In this document: positions 11,809-21,278 of the stretch, one piece after another
Layout: each line of letters begins with the position of its first letter
Numbering within the stretch: position 1 is the first letter of the stretch
Source of the DNA: Gemmatimonadaceae bacterium
GTDB lineage: Bacteria; Latescibacterota; UBA2968; UBA8231
Assembly (NCBI GenBank): GCA_026706075.1
Contig: JAPOZM010000055.1
Location: forward strand, 62,001-126,000
Length of the DNA stretch: 64,000 nt
Direction of reading: 5' to 3'
Program-made: the position numbers and the translations under genes
Notes under the pieces: model-generated
What the model saw: only the letters and a program-made list of their open reading frames with translations
The model's database searches: none
What the model was told of the DNA's origin: nothing

Positions 11809-13658
11809 CCTGGTCGATGCCCATGCCTGGCATCCTCTGGTCGATGGCGAGACCCGTGCACCTGCTGCTGGTCCTTGCCCTGTGCTCGGCCCTGACCGCC
11901 GCCGAGGCGCGGGCCCAGGCCGCACAGCCGCCGAAGCACGAGTTCCGGGGCGCGTGGATCGCCACCGTTTTCAACCTGGACTGGCCGAGGGCGGCGTCCC
12001 CCGCCGAGCAGCAGGCCGAGCTGCTCCTGATGCTCGACCGCCTCAGCGACGCCGGCATCAACGCCGTCTTCTTCCAGGTCCGAACGGAGTGCGACGCCCT
12101 GTACGACTCGCCGCTGGAGCCGTGGTCCCGCTGGCTCACGGGGCGGCAGGGGGCCGCGCCCGATCCGTGGTACGACCCGCTGGCTTTCGCCGTGAGGGAA
12201 GCCCACCGGCGGGGCATGGAACTCCACGCGTGGTTCAACCCCTACCGGGCGCGCGAGGGCTCAGCGTACGAGAGGTCCGCGGACCACGTGACGCGGACCC
12301 ATCCGCAGTGGGTGCTGCAGTTCGGCGATCTGCGCATCCTGGACCCGGGCCGGGCCGCCGTGCGGGAGTACGTCACCCGCGTCGTCATGGACGTGGCCCG
12401 CCGCTACGACATCGACGGGGTCCACTTCGACGACTACTTCTACCCCTACCCTCCGAACCACATCAGCGACGAGGACGCGGCTACCTTCGCCGAGGAGAGC
12501 CGGGGATTCACCAGCCTCCCCGAGTGGCGCCGCGACAACGTCAACCTCTTCATCGCCCAGGTGGCCGACAGCCTTCGCGCCCTCAGGCCGGCCCTGAAGT
12601 TCGGCGTCAGCCCCTTCGGCATCTGGAAGAACGGCGTGCCCGAGGGCATCCAAGGCCTGGACGCGCACGACGTCATCTTCGCGGACCCCACGGCCTGGCT
12701 CGCGGCGGGGACCGTGGACTACCTCGCGCCGCAGCTCTACTGGCCCTTCGGCGGCCCCCAGGACTACGAGAGCCTGGCCTCCTGGTGGGCGGAGCAGATC
12801 CGCGGCCTCCACCTCTACACGGGCCACGCCCTCTACCGGGCGGCCAGCGAGACCAACTTCGGAACCCTCTTCTCCGCGGAGGAGATTCCCCGCCAGGTCC
12901 GGTTCAGCCGGGACATCCCGGAGATTCTGGGAAGCGTGTTCTTCCGGGCCCGGAACCTCACCCACCACTCCTCCCAGGGCTTCGCCGAGGTGCTGAAGAC
13001 GGAGCTGTACCAGCATCCCGCCCTCACGCCGCCCATGGCCTGGAAGGCGTCGGAACCTCCCGCCGCTCCCGGAGGGGTTGAGCTGACCTCGATGGGGGAC
13101 GGGGAGGTGGAACTGTCGTGGCATCCGGTGGAAGGGTCGCGGCGGTATGCGGTCTACCGCGTCCGTTCGAGCACGAGCCCTGACCCCGAAGCCTCGGCCC
13201 TCGACGCGCGCAACCTGTTGGCCGTCACCGGCGAGACCGCGCTCGTGGACCGCCCCGAGGGGTCGGAGCCGCACCATTACTTCGTGCGGGCCGTCGGAGG
13301 CAACTCGAGCGAGAGCGACCCGAGCGCCCTGGTCCGCTCAGGCGGTCCGACGACGGCTGTCGCCATGGAGACGGCCACCCCCCGGATGAGCCTCGACGTC
13401 TATCCGAACCCCTTCAACGCCACCACGCGGATCGCCCTCACCGTGGAGGAGACCGCTCCGGTGTCCCTGCGCATCTACAACCAGATCGGGCAGAGGGTGC
13501 GGACCCTGGTCGAGGGCGAGTGGCTGGGCCCCGGCGCGCAGGCCTTCGAGTGGGACGCCGCGGATGACGCCGGCAGGCCCCTCGCCAGCGGCGTCTACTA
13601 TCTGGTCGTCAAGATCGGCGGCTACCGCCTGGCGAGGTCCCTCGCCTTGGTGCGCTAA
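11796..13658 (+). CDS. Secreted GHL10-family (DUF187/YngK-like) glycosidase with C-terminal sorting-like domain
   Basis: 620 residues. A hydrophobic signal peptide (VHLLLVLALCSALTAA) precedes a GHL10 (beta/alpha)8 domain at about 45-430: FRGAWIATVFNLDWP, NAVFFQVRTECDALY, WFNPYRAR, DIDGVHFDDYFYP and VDYLAPQLYWP are hallmarks. A fibronectin-III-like module (~445-515) follows. The end (~535-620) is an FlgD/Por-type domain with YPNPFN, a central IYNQIGQRVRTLV and the final SGVYYLVV. Such ends direct type IX-like export or surface attachment in FCB bacteria. The start at 11796 has a G-rich ribosome site; a Met at 11844 would give a more typical signal length. Confidence 0.9.
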   Translation: MVCLTWSMPMPGILWSMARPVHLLLVLALCSALTAAEARAQAAQPPKHEFRGAWIATVFNLDWPRAASPAEQQAELLLMLDRLSDAGINAVFFQVRTECDALYDSPLEPWSRWLTGRQGAAPDPWYDPLAFAVREAHRRGMELHAWFNPYRAREGSAYERSADHVTRTHPQWVLQFGDLRILDPGRAAVREYVTRVVMDVARRYDIDGVHFDDYFYPYPPNHISDEDAATFAEESRGFTSLPEWRRDNVNLFIAQVADSLRALRPALKFGVSPFGIWKNGVPEGIQGLDAHDVIFADPTAWLAAGTVDYLAPQLYWPFGGPQDYESLASWWAEQIRGLHLYTGHALYRAASETNFGTLFSAEEIPRQVRFSRDIPEILGSVFFRARNLTHHSSQGFAEVLKTELYQHPALTPPMAWKASEPPAAPGGVELTSMGDGEVELSWHPVEGSRRYAVYRVRSSTSPDPEASALDARNLLAVTGETALVDRPEGSEPHHYFVRAVGGNSSESDPSALVRSGGPTTAVAMETATPRMSLDVYPNPFNATTRIALTVEETAPVSLRIYNQIGQRVRTLVEGEWLGPGAQAFEWDAADDAGRPLASGVYYLVVKIGGYRLARSLALVR

Positions 13659-13661
13659 GTC

Positions 13662-14957
13662 CTACTCCACCGGCACCGCCTGCAGGCTCACGCCGCTCCG
13701 GGCGTCCTGCAGGTCCATGCGGGCGCCGTGGGGGTTGCGCACGCGGATCGAGCCGGTCACGTCGAAGACCCCCTCGGCGGGCTCCTCCTGGCGCGCAGCA
13801 AGGAAGGGCCGGTCGCGGCCGTCGAGGATCTCGCAGTCGATGAAGTCGATGCCGCCGTGGGTTGTTGTGATAGCCTCGGGCCGCTTGTTGTAGATCAGCA
13901 GCGGCGCCTGTGTGTCGACGCTGTCGACGCGGGCGAAGGCGTTGGTCAGCCCCGTGCCGACATCGATCCAGCGGGTTCGGGTGAAGCGCACCCGGGCGCG
14001 CTCGGGATGCTTGTCGTAGACCAGGGCGCCGACACCGGCCACGTCCTCGACCACGCAGTCGCGGAACTCGATCAGCCCCTCGGGGCCCGCCGCCTTCAGG
14101 GCGCCGAAGACGAGTCCCGAGCCCATGCGGCTCGTGACCCGGCAGCGGTCGAAGAGGATCGACACCTCCTCGGCGTCCGGCTCGTTGAAGCGCAGGTAGA
14201 CCTGGATGCCGGCGCCGTAGTTGTCCCGGAAGAGGCAGTTGCGGAAGACGATCTCCTGCGCCTTCTGGTCGGCCCGGTCGGGCTCGATGTCGACGCCCGC
14301 CGACGGCGGCGTGCCCCAGGTGTTGGAGAGCACGCTATTCTCCACCATGAGGCCGACGACGCTGATGACGCTGATCCCCTGCCGGTAGTGGTTGTCGCAG
14401 ACCACGTCGCGGATGGTGATGTCCCGGCTGTACTCGCGGCCTCCGCCGCCGCTGACGTAGATCCCGTCGCCGCCGCTGTCCCGGATCGTCAGCCCCTCGA
14501 TGACGGCCTTGTGGACCCCGCGCAGGGACAGGGTCATGCGCCACTCGGCCTTGGGGTAGACCTCGCGCTTCGTGTAGTCCATGTAGTCCTGCTTGTGCAT
14601 CCGGATCGTGGCGCCGTAGCCGCGGACCGTCACGTCATCGACACCGCTGGCCAGCAAGAGGCAGTCGCCCTTGCCGCGGAACGCCCCGCGCCGGGCGCTG
14701 ACCACGACACCGCGCTCCAGGAACAGCTCCTGGTGGCCGGCCAGCCGGACCGGCCCGACGATCCAGTCTGACCCCATGTTCGGCACGACCACCCGCCGGG
14801 CGCCGGAGTCGATGGCGGACTGCAGCGCCTCGGTGGCGTCCTCGGCGTCGAACCCCCACCTGGCGGCGTTGGCGGTCGTGCGCCGGCCCTCGGCGACCTC
14901 GCGCACCGCCTCCGGGCTGGGGATGTTTCCGGGAATGGTCAGGTCCCCTGCGGCCAT
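13662..14957 (-). CDS. Right-handed parallel beta-helix protein
   Basis: 431 residues starting at an ATG with AGGAG 9 bases upstream. After an N-terminal cap (ATEALQSAIDSGARRVVVPN, as in pectate-lyase-like proteins) come repeated coils with the pattern ..I.G.TI.DSGGDGIYV.G.., ..ITIRDVVCDNHYRQGISV.., ..IVFRNCLFRDNYGAGIQVY... These are typical of pectin/alginate lyase-like or glycosidase beta-helices. No export signal is seen, so it may act in the cytoplasm or use a non-classical route. The gene converges with the GHL10 gene, with 3 bases between the stops. Catalytic residues cannot be named. Confidence 0.87.
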   Translation of the reverse strand: MAAGDLTIPGNIPSPEAVREVAEGRRTTANAARWGFDAEDATEALQSAIDSGARRVVVPNMGSDWIVGPVRLAGHQELFLERGVVVSARRGAFRGKGDCLLLASGVDDVTVRGYGATIRMHKQDYMDYTKREVYPKAEWRMTLSLRGVHKAVIEGLTIRDSGGDGIYVSGGGGREYSRDITIRDVVCDNHYRQGISVISVVGLMVENSVLSNTWGTPPSAGVDIEPDRADQKAQEIVFRNCLFRDNYGAGIQVYLRFNEPDAEEVSILFDRCRVTSRMGSGLVFGALKAAGPEGLIEFRDCVVEDVAGVGALVYDKHPERARVRFTRTRWIDVGTGLTNAFARVDSVDTQAPLLIYNKRPEAITTTHGGIDFIDCEILDGRDRPFLAARQEEPAEGVFDVTGSIRVRNPHGARMDLQDARSGVSLQAVPVE

Positions 14958-15194
14958 GGTCGGGTCTCCTGTGGGCTGTTCCGGGAGGGGCGGCCGATGC
15001 CGTCCGCATCGCCCGGGGCCGGGTGCCGCCCGCGTCCGAAGAGTGGGACGGGGTCCGCCGGCGCGCCAGTCGGTCCGGGTTCCGCCGCGGCGTCATCCGC
15101 CCCTTCGGCGGCACGGCTTGCCGGCGGCTGGCGACCGGGTGAGCTTTCGCCGAGCTGCCATGCCGTCCCGCCTCTCACCCCTCCGGCGCCGCCC

Positions 15195-17315
15195 GTGAGC
15201 CTGTCCCGGCAGCTCGCCGGGCTGCCGCCCGGCCACATCACCACCGTCGCCGGCGTCGGCTACCTCGACGGCGTGCCCGCCCGCGACGCGCCCGCCGGCA
15301 CGCCCCAGGGGGTGGTGCGAACCGCCGCCGGCGACCTGATCGTGCTCGACATGTGGGGACACCGCATCTGGCGCATCGACGCCGAGGGCGTGCTCCACCT
15401 CTTCGGCGGCGACGGCGTCCCCGGGGGCCGGGGCGACGGCGGTCCGGTGGCCGGGGCCCGGTTCCACGATCCCCACGACCTGGCCCGCGACCGGCACGGA
15501 CATCTCTACCTGACCGACCTGGGCAACCACGCGGTGCGCCGCATCGACATCGACACCGGGATCATCACCCGCATCGCCGGCTCCGGACGCGTCGGCTGGG
15601 GCGGCAACGGCGGCCCGGCCCTGGAGTGCGAGATCGACAACGACTCCGGCATCGCCGTCGACGACGACGGCAACATCTACCTCTCCTGCGAGTGGTCGAA
15701 CGTGGTCCGCCGCATCGATGCCCGCACCGGCGTCATCGACCACTTCGCCGGCCTCGAGGCCCGGCATCACGGCCTCGAGCGCGGCGCCAGCCGGCCCTTC
15801 TCGGGCCCGTGGCTCAGCCTGGGCGGCTACTCCGGGGACGGCGGCCCGAAGGAGCAGGCCGGCTTCCACCATCCGGAGCATCTCGCCTTCGACTCGAAGG
15901 GCGACCTCTACGTCTGCGACAACTCGAACGACCGCATCCGCAGGATCGACATGACCACGGGCCTGGTCAGCACCGTTCTCGGCAACGGCATGCGGGCCTC
16001 CAGCGGCGACGGCGAGCTCGGCCCCGACGCGGCCGTGCTGATGCCGGACGCCCTGTTCTTCGACGTCCATGACAACATGTACGTGGGCGAGAAGTACGGC
16101 TTCCGGGTGCGGCGGGTGGACGCCGGGACGGGCCGCGTCTCGACCGTGGCCGGCAACGGCCGGCCGGGCTGGGGCGACGAGGGGCTGCCGGGGCCCGAGA
16201 GCCGCATCAACTCCGTGGAGGCCGGCCTGTGGGCCGACCCCGACGGCACCGTGTTCTGGGGGGACTCCTCGGGCCGCCTGCGCCGGTGCGACGGCCGCAC
16301 CGGCATCGTCACCACGGCCCTGGGGGGAGCCTCGATCCACGATGGGGGGCCCGCCGCGGCGGCCTTCCTGCGGGGGCCCTGCGGCCTCTCCGTGGCCGGC
16401 AACGGCGACATCTACGTCGCCGACACGTGGAACCAGCGGGTGCGCGCCATCGACGCCGGCACCGGCGCCATCCGCACCGTCGCCGGCGAGGGCGCGCGGG
16501 CCTACGGGGGCGACGGCGGGCCCGCGACCGAGGCCTTCCTCGGCAACCCGGCCGACGTCTCCGTCGGACCCGGCGGCGACGTGGTGATCGCCGATACCCG
16601 CCACAGCCACGTGCGCCGCGTCGACGGCAACGGCGTGATCCACAACCTCGCCGGGACCGGCTCTCCCTGGGACCTCGGAGACGGCGGGCCCTCGATCAAC
16701 GCCAGCCTGATCTCGCCCGCCGCCGTCGAGCACGGACCCCGGGGCGACGTCTGGATCGCCGACGCAGGAGCCCACCGGATCCGCAGGGTCGACGCGGAGA
16801 CCGGGATCATCGCCACCGTCGCCGGCAACGGCCTCGCCGGCTGCACCGGGGACGGCGGTCCGGCCCGCCAGGCCCGCATCGGGCAGCCCGAGTCCCTGCG
16901 CTTCGACGGCGCCGGCAACCTGTTCTTCGTGGACAGGGCCGCCTGCGTCGTGCGCCGAGTCGACGCCGCCTCGGGCCGGATCGAGACCGTCCTCGGCTGC
17001 GGCGTCGAGGGCTTCTCCGCCGACGGGACACCCGCGCGCGAGGCCCGCCTCGGCAGCCCCCGGGGCCTGGAGGTCAGCCCCGACGGGAGCACGCTCTATG
17101 TCTCGGACACGACGAACTTCCGGGTGCGCGTCGCCGGCCCCGACGGGGTCCTGCGCACCCTCGCCGGCTGCGGAGACGGGGGCGATGCCGGGGACGGCGG
17201 CCCCGCCTCAAGGGCACGGCTCAACCACCCCTGCGGCCTGCGCCTCTACGGGGACGGCCTGCTGCTCATCTGCGACCACTGGAACAACAAGCTGCGCGCC
17301 GTCCGCCTCGGGTAG
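15195..17315 (+). CDS. NHL-repeat beta-propeller protein
   Basis: About 12 NHL-type repeats of ~55 residues fill the 706-residue protein. Each ends in a strand such as RRIDIDTG or RRVDAETG, followed by an I.T.AG.G turn and a GDGGPA loop. Two stacked six-bladed propellers are plausible. There is no signal peptide with the chosen GTG at 15195; the open frame extends upstream to 14997, but that part is Ala/Gly/Pro-rich and unlike the repeats. No strong Shine-Dalgarno supports any start, so the N-terminus is uncertain. It is divergent from the beta-helix gene and convergent with the sulfatase. Confidence 0.86.
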   Translation: MSLSRQLAGLPPGHITTVAGVGYLDGVPARDAPAGTPQGVVRTAAGDLIVLDMWGHRIWRIDAEGVLHLFGGDGVPGGRGDGGPVAGARFHDPHDLARDRHGHLYLTDLGNHAVRRIDIDTGIITRIAGSGRVGWGGNGGPALECEIDNDSGIAVDDDGNIYLSCEWSNVVRRIDARTGVIDHFAGLEARHHGLERGASRPFSGPWLSLGGYSGDGGPKEQAGFHHPEHLAFDSKGDLYVCDNSNDRIRRIDMTTGLVSTVLGNGMRASSGDGELGPDAAVLMPDALFFDVHDNMYVGEKYGFRVRRVDAGTGRVSTVAGNGRPGWGDEGLPGPESRINSVEAGLWADPDGTVFWGDSSGRLRRCDGRTGIVTTALGGASIHDGGPAAAAFLRGPCGLSVAGNGDIYVADTWNQRVRAIDAGTGAIRTVAGEGARAYGGDGGPATEAFLGNPADVSVGPGGDVVIADTRHSHVRRVDGNGVIHNLAGTGSPWDLGDGGPSINASLISPAAVEHGPRGDVWIADAGAHRIRRVDAETGIIATVAGNGLAGCTGDGGPARQARIGQPESLRFDGAGNLFFVDRAACVVRRVDAASGRIETVLGCGVEGFSADGTPAREARLGSPRGLEVSPDGSTLYVSDTTNFRVRVAGPDGVLRTLAGCGDGGDAGDGGPASRARLNHPCGLRLYGDGLLLICDHWNNKLRAVRLG

Positions 17316-17324
17316 GTGTCGCGG

Positions 17325-18737
17325 CTATCCGTCGTCCAGCGGATAGCGCTCGTCGCCCACGGCCGCCTGAAGCCGGTGCAGCTCGTCCGTCAGCTCCCGC
17401 CGCACGGCGGCGTGGGCCTCGTCGTGGTAGAGGCTGCGCAGCTCGTTGCGGTCGGCCTGCAGGTCGAAGAGCTCCCACTCCGGCGGGTGGCGCTCTTCGC
17501 CGCTGCCCGGCTGGCCGCAGCCGTCGTTGTAGAAGTGGATCAGCTTGTGGCGGTGGGTGCGCACGCCGTAGTGGGCGTAGACGTTGTGGTTGCCGTCGCC
17601 GTGCATCCAGTAGCGGTAGTACATCGACCGCTGCCAGTCGGGGGGCGTCTCGCCGTGCAGCAGCGGCCGGAAGGAGCGGCCCTGGAACTCGTCGGGGACC
17701 GCCACCCCCGCCAAGTCCAGGAAGAGGGGGGCGAAGTCGACGTTGAGGACGAACTCGTCGCAGGTGGTGCCCGCCTTCACCTCCCGGGGCAGGCGGGCCA
17801 CGAAGGGCATGCGCAGCGACTCCTCGTACATGAAGCGCTTGTCGAACCAGCCGTGGTCGCCGAGGAAGAACCCCTGGTCGGAGGTGTAGATGACGAGGGT
17901 GTCCTCGGCCAGCCCCTCCCGGTCGAGGTAGTCGAGGAGGCGCCCCACGTTGTCGTCGACGGCGGCCACCACCCGCAGGTAGTCCTTGATGTAGCGCTGG
18001 TAGCGCCAGCTCCTCTCCTCGGCCGGCGACAGGCCGGAGGGGACGTCGGCCTTCAGGTCCTTCCACTGCAGGTCCTCCATGCGCATGCGCGCCGCCGCGG
18101 GCGCGGCCGAGCGGTTCCGGTAGTCGTCGTCGAAGGTCTCCGGCTCGGGGATCTCCTCGTCCTCGTACATCTGCGCGTGGGCGGCGTCCGGCTCCCACTC
18201 GCGGTGGGGCGCCTTGTGGTGCACCATGAGGGCGAAGGGCCGGGAGCGGTCGCGGTTCCGCAGCCACTGGAGGGACATGTCCGTGATCACGTCGGTCACG
18301 TAACCCACGTGCACGCGCTTTCCGCCCGGATCGATCATCACCGGGCTGTGGTAGAGGCCCTGGCCCGGCAGCACGCACCAGTCGTCGAACCCCGCCGGCT
18401 CGTGGGCCGGTCCCTGGCCGAGGTGCCACTTGCCGAAGATCGCCGTCTGGTAGCCGGCCTCCCGCAGCAGCTTCGGGTAGGTGGTCAGGCGGTTGTCCAT
18501 GTGCGTCGACAGGGTGGTGACCCCGTTGACGTGGTTGTAGGTGCCGGTGAGGATGGCGGCCCGGCTGGGGGTGCAGATGCCGTTGGTGCAGAAGCAGTTG
18601 TCGAAGCGCATGCCCTCGTCGGCGATGCGGTCGAGGTTGGGCGTGCGGTTGATGCGGCTCCCGTAGCAGCTCATGGCGTGGGAGGCGTGGTCGTCGGACA
18701 TGACGAAGAGGATGTTGGGGCGGTCGGATCGAATCAT
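17325..18737 (-). CDS. Sulfatase (formylglycine-dependent, alkaline-phosphatase fold)
   Basis: 470 residues. The N-terminal metal-binding DD (MSDDHASHAMSCYG) and the CTPSR signature at residues 55-59 are present; Cys55 would be converted to formylglycine. GKWHLG (~102) and a C-terminal sulfatase subdomain follow. Type-I sulfatases remove sulfate esters from glycans or aryl compounds. No signal peptide is present from this start. The ATG overlaps the TGA of the upstream LRR lipoprotein gene (ATGA), which settles the start over a frame continuing 59 codons upstream. The surrounding glycan genes suggest a sulfated polysaccharide substrate. Confidence 0.93.
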   Translation of the reverse strand: MIRSDRPNILFVMSDDHASHAMSCYGSRINRTPNLDRIADEGMRFDNCFCTNGICTPSRAAILTGTYNHVNGVTTLSTHMDNRLTTYPKLLREAGYQTAIFGKWHLGQGPAHEPAGFDDWCVLPGQGLYHSPVMIDPGGKRVHVGYVTDVITDMSLQWLRNRDRSRPFALMVHHKAPHREWEPDAAHAQMYEDEEIPEPETFDDDYRNRSAAPAAARMRMEDLQWKDLKADVPSGLSPAEERSWRYQRYIKDYLRVVAAVDDNVGRLLDYLDREGLAEDTLVIYTSDQGFFLGDHGWFDKRFMYEESLRMPFVARLPREVKAGTTCDEFVLNVDFAPLFLDLAGVAVPDEFQGRSFRPLLHGETPPDWQRSMYYRYWMHGDGNHNVYAHYGVRTHRHKLIHFYNDGCGQPGSGEERHPPEWELFDLQADRNELRSLYHDEAHAAVRRELTDELHRLQAAVGDERYPLDDG

Positions 18738-20077
18738 TCGCAGACCTGGCCATGGGCCTGGGGAACGCCTTCGAGCCACTCCTGGAAGGCGGCGTCTGCC
18801 GGCGAGCAGAGCCCGGTGCCACGGAAGTCGATGTGCTTGAGATCCGACAGCGCCGTAAGGCTCGGGGGAAGAGGGCCGGTCAGTTGCGGGTTGACGGAGA
18901 GATCGAGGGTCCACAGTCGGGAGAGGGTGCCCAGGGTGTCGGGGACCCCTCCCGAGAGATCGCAGTCGGACAGGTTGAGGAAGACAAGGTTGGAGAGGTT
19001 GCCCAGGGCCTCGGGAATCCCGCCGGTGAGTTCGTTGTTCTGGAGGAAGAGGCCGCTGAGGTTGGACAGGCGGGCCAGGGCCTCCGGAATGGGCCCGCTC
19101 AGATCGTTCCCAGCCAGGCCCAGGTGCCCGAGGCGGGACAGGCCGTCCAGGGCCTCGGGGATGGGGCCCGCAAGGTCGTTGCCGTCCAGCTGAAGGAAGG
19201 TGAGGCCGGACAGGTCCCCCAGGGCCTCGGGAATGGGTCCGTTCAGATCGTTGTCCGCCAGGCTCAGGTGGGAGAGGGCGGAAAGGCGGCCGAGGGCTTC
19301 GGGGATGGGTCCCTTCAGGTCGTTTCCCGGGAGGTTCAGCCCCTGCAGGCTGTCCAGGCGGCCGAGGGCCTCCGGGATCGGTCCTCTCAGGTCGTTGTCC
19401 CGGAGATCCAGGAACCGCAACAGCTGCAGGCCGGCCAGGGTGTCCGGTATCTCTCCGCTGAGTCCGTTCGAGGCGAACAGGGCCGCCTCCAGGTGATCCA
19501 GGCGGCCGAGGATCCCGAGGGCCTCGGCAATAGCACCTCTCAGATTGTTCTCTTCGAGAATGAGGGACTTGACGCGTCCGTCTCCGACGGTGACCCCGTG
19601 CCAGCTGTCCAGGTCATCGGTCAGCCAGTTGGTGCTCGTCTTCCAGTCCGGGCCGCCGGTGGCGTGATAGAAGGCGGCCAGGACCTCGCGCTCGCGGGCG
19701 GTCCTCTGGAGTTCCGAATCGACGGTGACCCGGAAGACCGCCGCGTGCAGCCGCCTCCCGGTGGGGGCGGAGACGGAAACGGTGACGTCGGCGGTCCCCG
19801 TTCCGACCCCGGTGAGAGTGAGAAGGCCGTTGCTCACGGATACCGTGACCACCGAGGTGTCGCTGGAGTAGGCATGCAGGAAATGGTCTCCCGGCCCTCC
19901 GCTGAGGCTCACCGTCAGTTGCACCTCGACCCCCGTGTCCAGGATCTGATCGTCGATGGGATCGACAGTGAGCTGAATGACGATCCGGTCCTCGCTTTGA
20001 CAGCCAAAGAGGAGGCACCCGCACAGGAGCGGCGGCAGCAGCAGGCCCTCCCGGGCGGATCGTCTCTCGACGCGCAT
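18734..20077 (-). CDS. Leucine-rich-repeat lipoprotein with Ig-like N-domain
   Basis: 447 residues. The signal peptide ends in a lipobox (LLFGC), so the mature protein is probably lipid-anchored. Residues ~33-115 form a bacterial Ig-like domain. Residues ~125-160 match the cap common to bacterial plant-type LRR proteins (REVLAAFYHATGGPDW, then W). About ten 24-residue repeats follow with the consensus L..L.L..NDL.GPIPEALG. Such proteins usually mediate surface binding. The gene end overlaps the sulfatase start by 4 bases, so both are made from one transcript. The near-identical repeat units make this stretch prone to recombination and assembly error. Confidence 0.9.
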   Translation of the reverse strand: MRVERRSAREGLLLPPLLCGCLLFGCQSEDRIVIQLTVDPIDDQILDTGVEVQLTVSLSGGPGDHFLHAYSSDTSVVTVSVSNGLLTLTGVGTGTADVTVSVSAPTGRRLHAAVFRVTVDSELQRTAREREVLAAFYHATGGPDWKTSTNWLTDDLDSWHGVTVGDGRVKSLILEENNLRGAIAEALGILGRLDHLEAALFASNGLSGEIPDTLAGLQLLRFLDLRDNDLRGPIPEALGRLDSLQGLNLPGNDLKGPIPEALGRLSALSHLSLADNDLNGPIPEALGDLSGLTFLQLDGNDLAGPIPEALDGLSRLGHLGLAGNDLSGPIPEALARLSNLSGLFLQNNELTGGIPEALGNLSNLVFLNLSDCDLSGGVPDTLGTLSRLWTLDLSVNPQLTGPLPPSLTALSDLKHIDFRGTGLCSPADAAFQEWLEGVPQAHGQVCE

Positions 20078-20273
20078 CGCTACTCTTCGTCCGGCCGGAT
20101 CAGCAGATACCCGGCATTGATCCTCGGCATAGTTGGCAAGTTTGGCACGGGAGTTGCTATGGCCTTAGGCGGGGTGTGAGAGGTAACCCTTGACGGAGCG
20201 CAAGCGTAACACCCGGAAAGGGGCGAAGACAAGGGCGGAAACGGGGATCTTGGCACGGTATCTTGCGCAACCC

Positions 20274-20304
20274 CCCCCCGGCCCCCGAAAGGGGAGCCGG
20301 GGGG
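20274..20304 (+). other. Very stable GAAA-capped hairpin upstream of repeat R1-A
   Basis: Six C, then GGC, then CCCC pair with GGGG, GCC and six G around a GAAA tetraloop, giving 13 bp with one bulged A. There is no T run, so it is not an obvious intrinsic terminator. It may be the 5' domain of an RNA containing repeat R1, or a transcription block protecting the LRR gene. Confidence 0.5.
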
Positions 20305-20326
20305 CTCGGGGGGCTTGGTCGGACAA

Positions 20327-20722
20327 GTCACTGGCCGGTCTGCTCGCAAGACTCCCGTCCTGCGCGGTGGAAGGGATGGGCGGCTCTGGTGGACTGTTCC
20401 GATGGCGGTACCCCCAGACGGGACCGGCGGCAGCCGGTCAACCATTGCCCTTCCGGTTTTCCGCGCCGACTGACTCGGCAAGAGCCGGAGCGCGAGGGGT
20501 CGGAGACAGGGAAACCGGTGGACGGTGCAAAACCCGCCGCACGCGCCCCCTCACCGAGCAGTTCAGAGACAGAACCCCCCGGCGAAGCGCGACGGCCTGC
20601 GAATCGGCTGGGTGCGGTCGAGACGGGAAACCGGGCCGGTCTTAGGGTGGGCTTGGGTTCCGGCAAGCAGCGGGTTGCTTGGGCAAGGGACAAGGACGGC
20701 GGGGCGCTGGCGGCCAGGCTCA
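20327..20722 (+). repeat. Repeat R1 copy A (structured-RNA-like direct repeat)
   Basis: ~396 bases that recur in the same orientation at 21279-21652 and partly at 22107-22200. Long identical blocks alternate with 1-5 base insertions/deletions that would shift any reading frame, so the unit is not protein-coding. The hairpin GACCGGC-ggca-GCCGGTC (20422-20439) is kept in all copies. A second CGGC-AAGA-GCCG hairpin (20476-20487) and a GAAA-capped stem near 20627 are also present. The function is unknown. Confidence 0.7.
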
Positions 20723-20782
20723 GATAGGGCGTCAGTTTGATTCGGCGGGGCCGCTGCCCCCGTGGTAGGGCGTCAGCCGGGG

Positions 20783-21178
20783 TCACCAAGGATCTGGTGG
20801 CTCGTTCGGTCTGCGGTAGGAGCGATACACTCTCTCATAGACCATTTTCGTAGCCATGCAGGCCAAGTAAACCATGACCACAACGTGCAGGGTAGGAGTC
20901 GGATTGTCATCCAGGTATAGGGTTCCGTCTTGCAGGACGATGTGCTGACGCTTGCCCCCGCGAAAGAGACCGATCCCCCGGTCCGGCGCGCTTCCCTCGC
21001 TCCGAATCAAGGCACCGTTGGACCACTCCGGACAGAACCTTCCCTGCCTTTCCGAATGAATCTCGATTCGGTCCGGTGGGGAGAGCAGGATATCCGCCAG
21101 GAACAACGAACCAAGAAAGGTTGGAACGACAAACCATCCGGCGATTCGTCTACCGCGTGGTTTCTCTTCGCCAGTCAT
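20783..21178 (-). CDS. Small two-helix membrane protein, unrecognised
   Basis: 131 residues with a basic N-terminus, a transmembrane segment at about 13-33 (GWFVVPTFLGSLFLADILL), a ~60-residue polar middle and a second hydrophobic segment at about 97-113 (LHVVVMVYLACMATKMVY). I recognise no family. It lies on the opposite strand between repeat copies R1-A and R1-B. The ribosome site before the ATG is weak. The hydrophobic periodicity and less GC-rich codon use support a real gene, probably horizontally acquired. Confidence 0.55.
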   Translation of the reverse strand: MTGEEKPRGRRIAGWFVVPTFLGSLFLADILLSPPDRIEIHSERQGRFCPEWSNGALIRSEGSAPDRGIGLFRGGKRQHIVLQDGTLYLDDNPTPTLHVVVMVYLACMATKMVYERVYRSYRRPNEPPDPW

Positions 21179-21278
21179 AGGTCCATGAAGTTGGGTGGTC
21201 GCGGGCGCCCGGTGAAACGCAACGTTACCTACGAAGGTACGACTCTGGCGAGGGGGCTGTCACCCGGAGTCCCCGGCG

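Larger units (their letters stand above)
20078..20782. other. Non-coding stretch holding repeat R1 copy A
   Basis: Between the LRR and small membrane protein genes no frame has coding character. The stretch contains the C/G-rich hairpin at 20274 and repeat copy A at 20327. Beyond copy A there is a pair of 11-base direct repeats (TAGGGCGTCAG at 20725 and 20766) flanking a GGGGC/GCCCC hairpin. Nothing recognisable is seen in 20078-20270. Confidence 0.6.

Noticed and set aside
20190-20740. Several overlapping plus-strand frames inside repeat R1-A
   Set aside because: Comparison with copy B shows frame-breaking indels, so no frame is conserved between copies.
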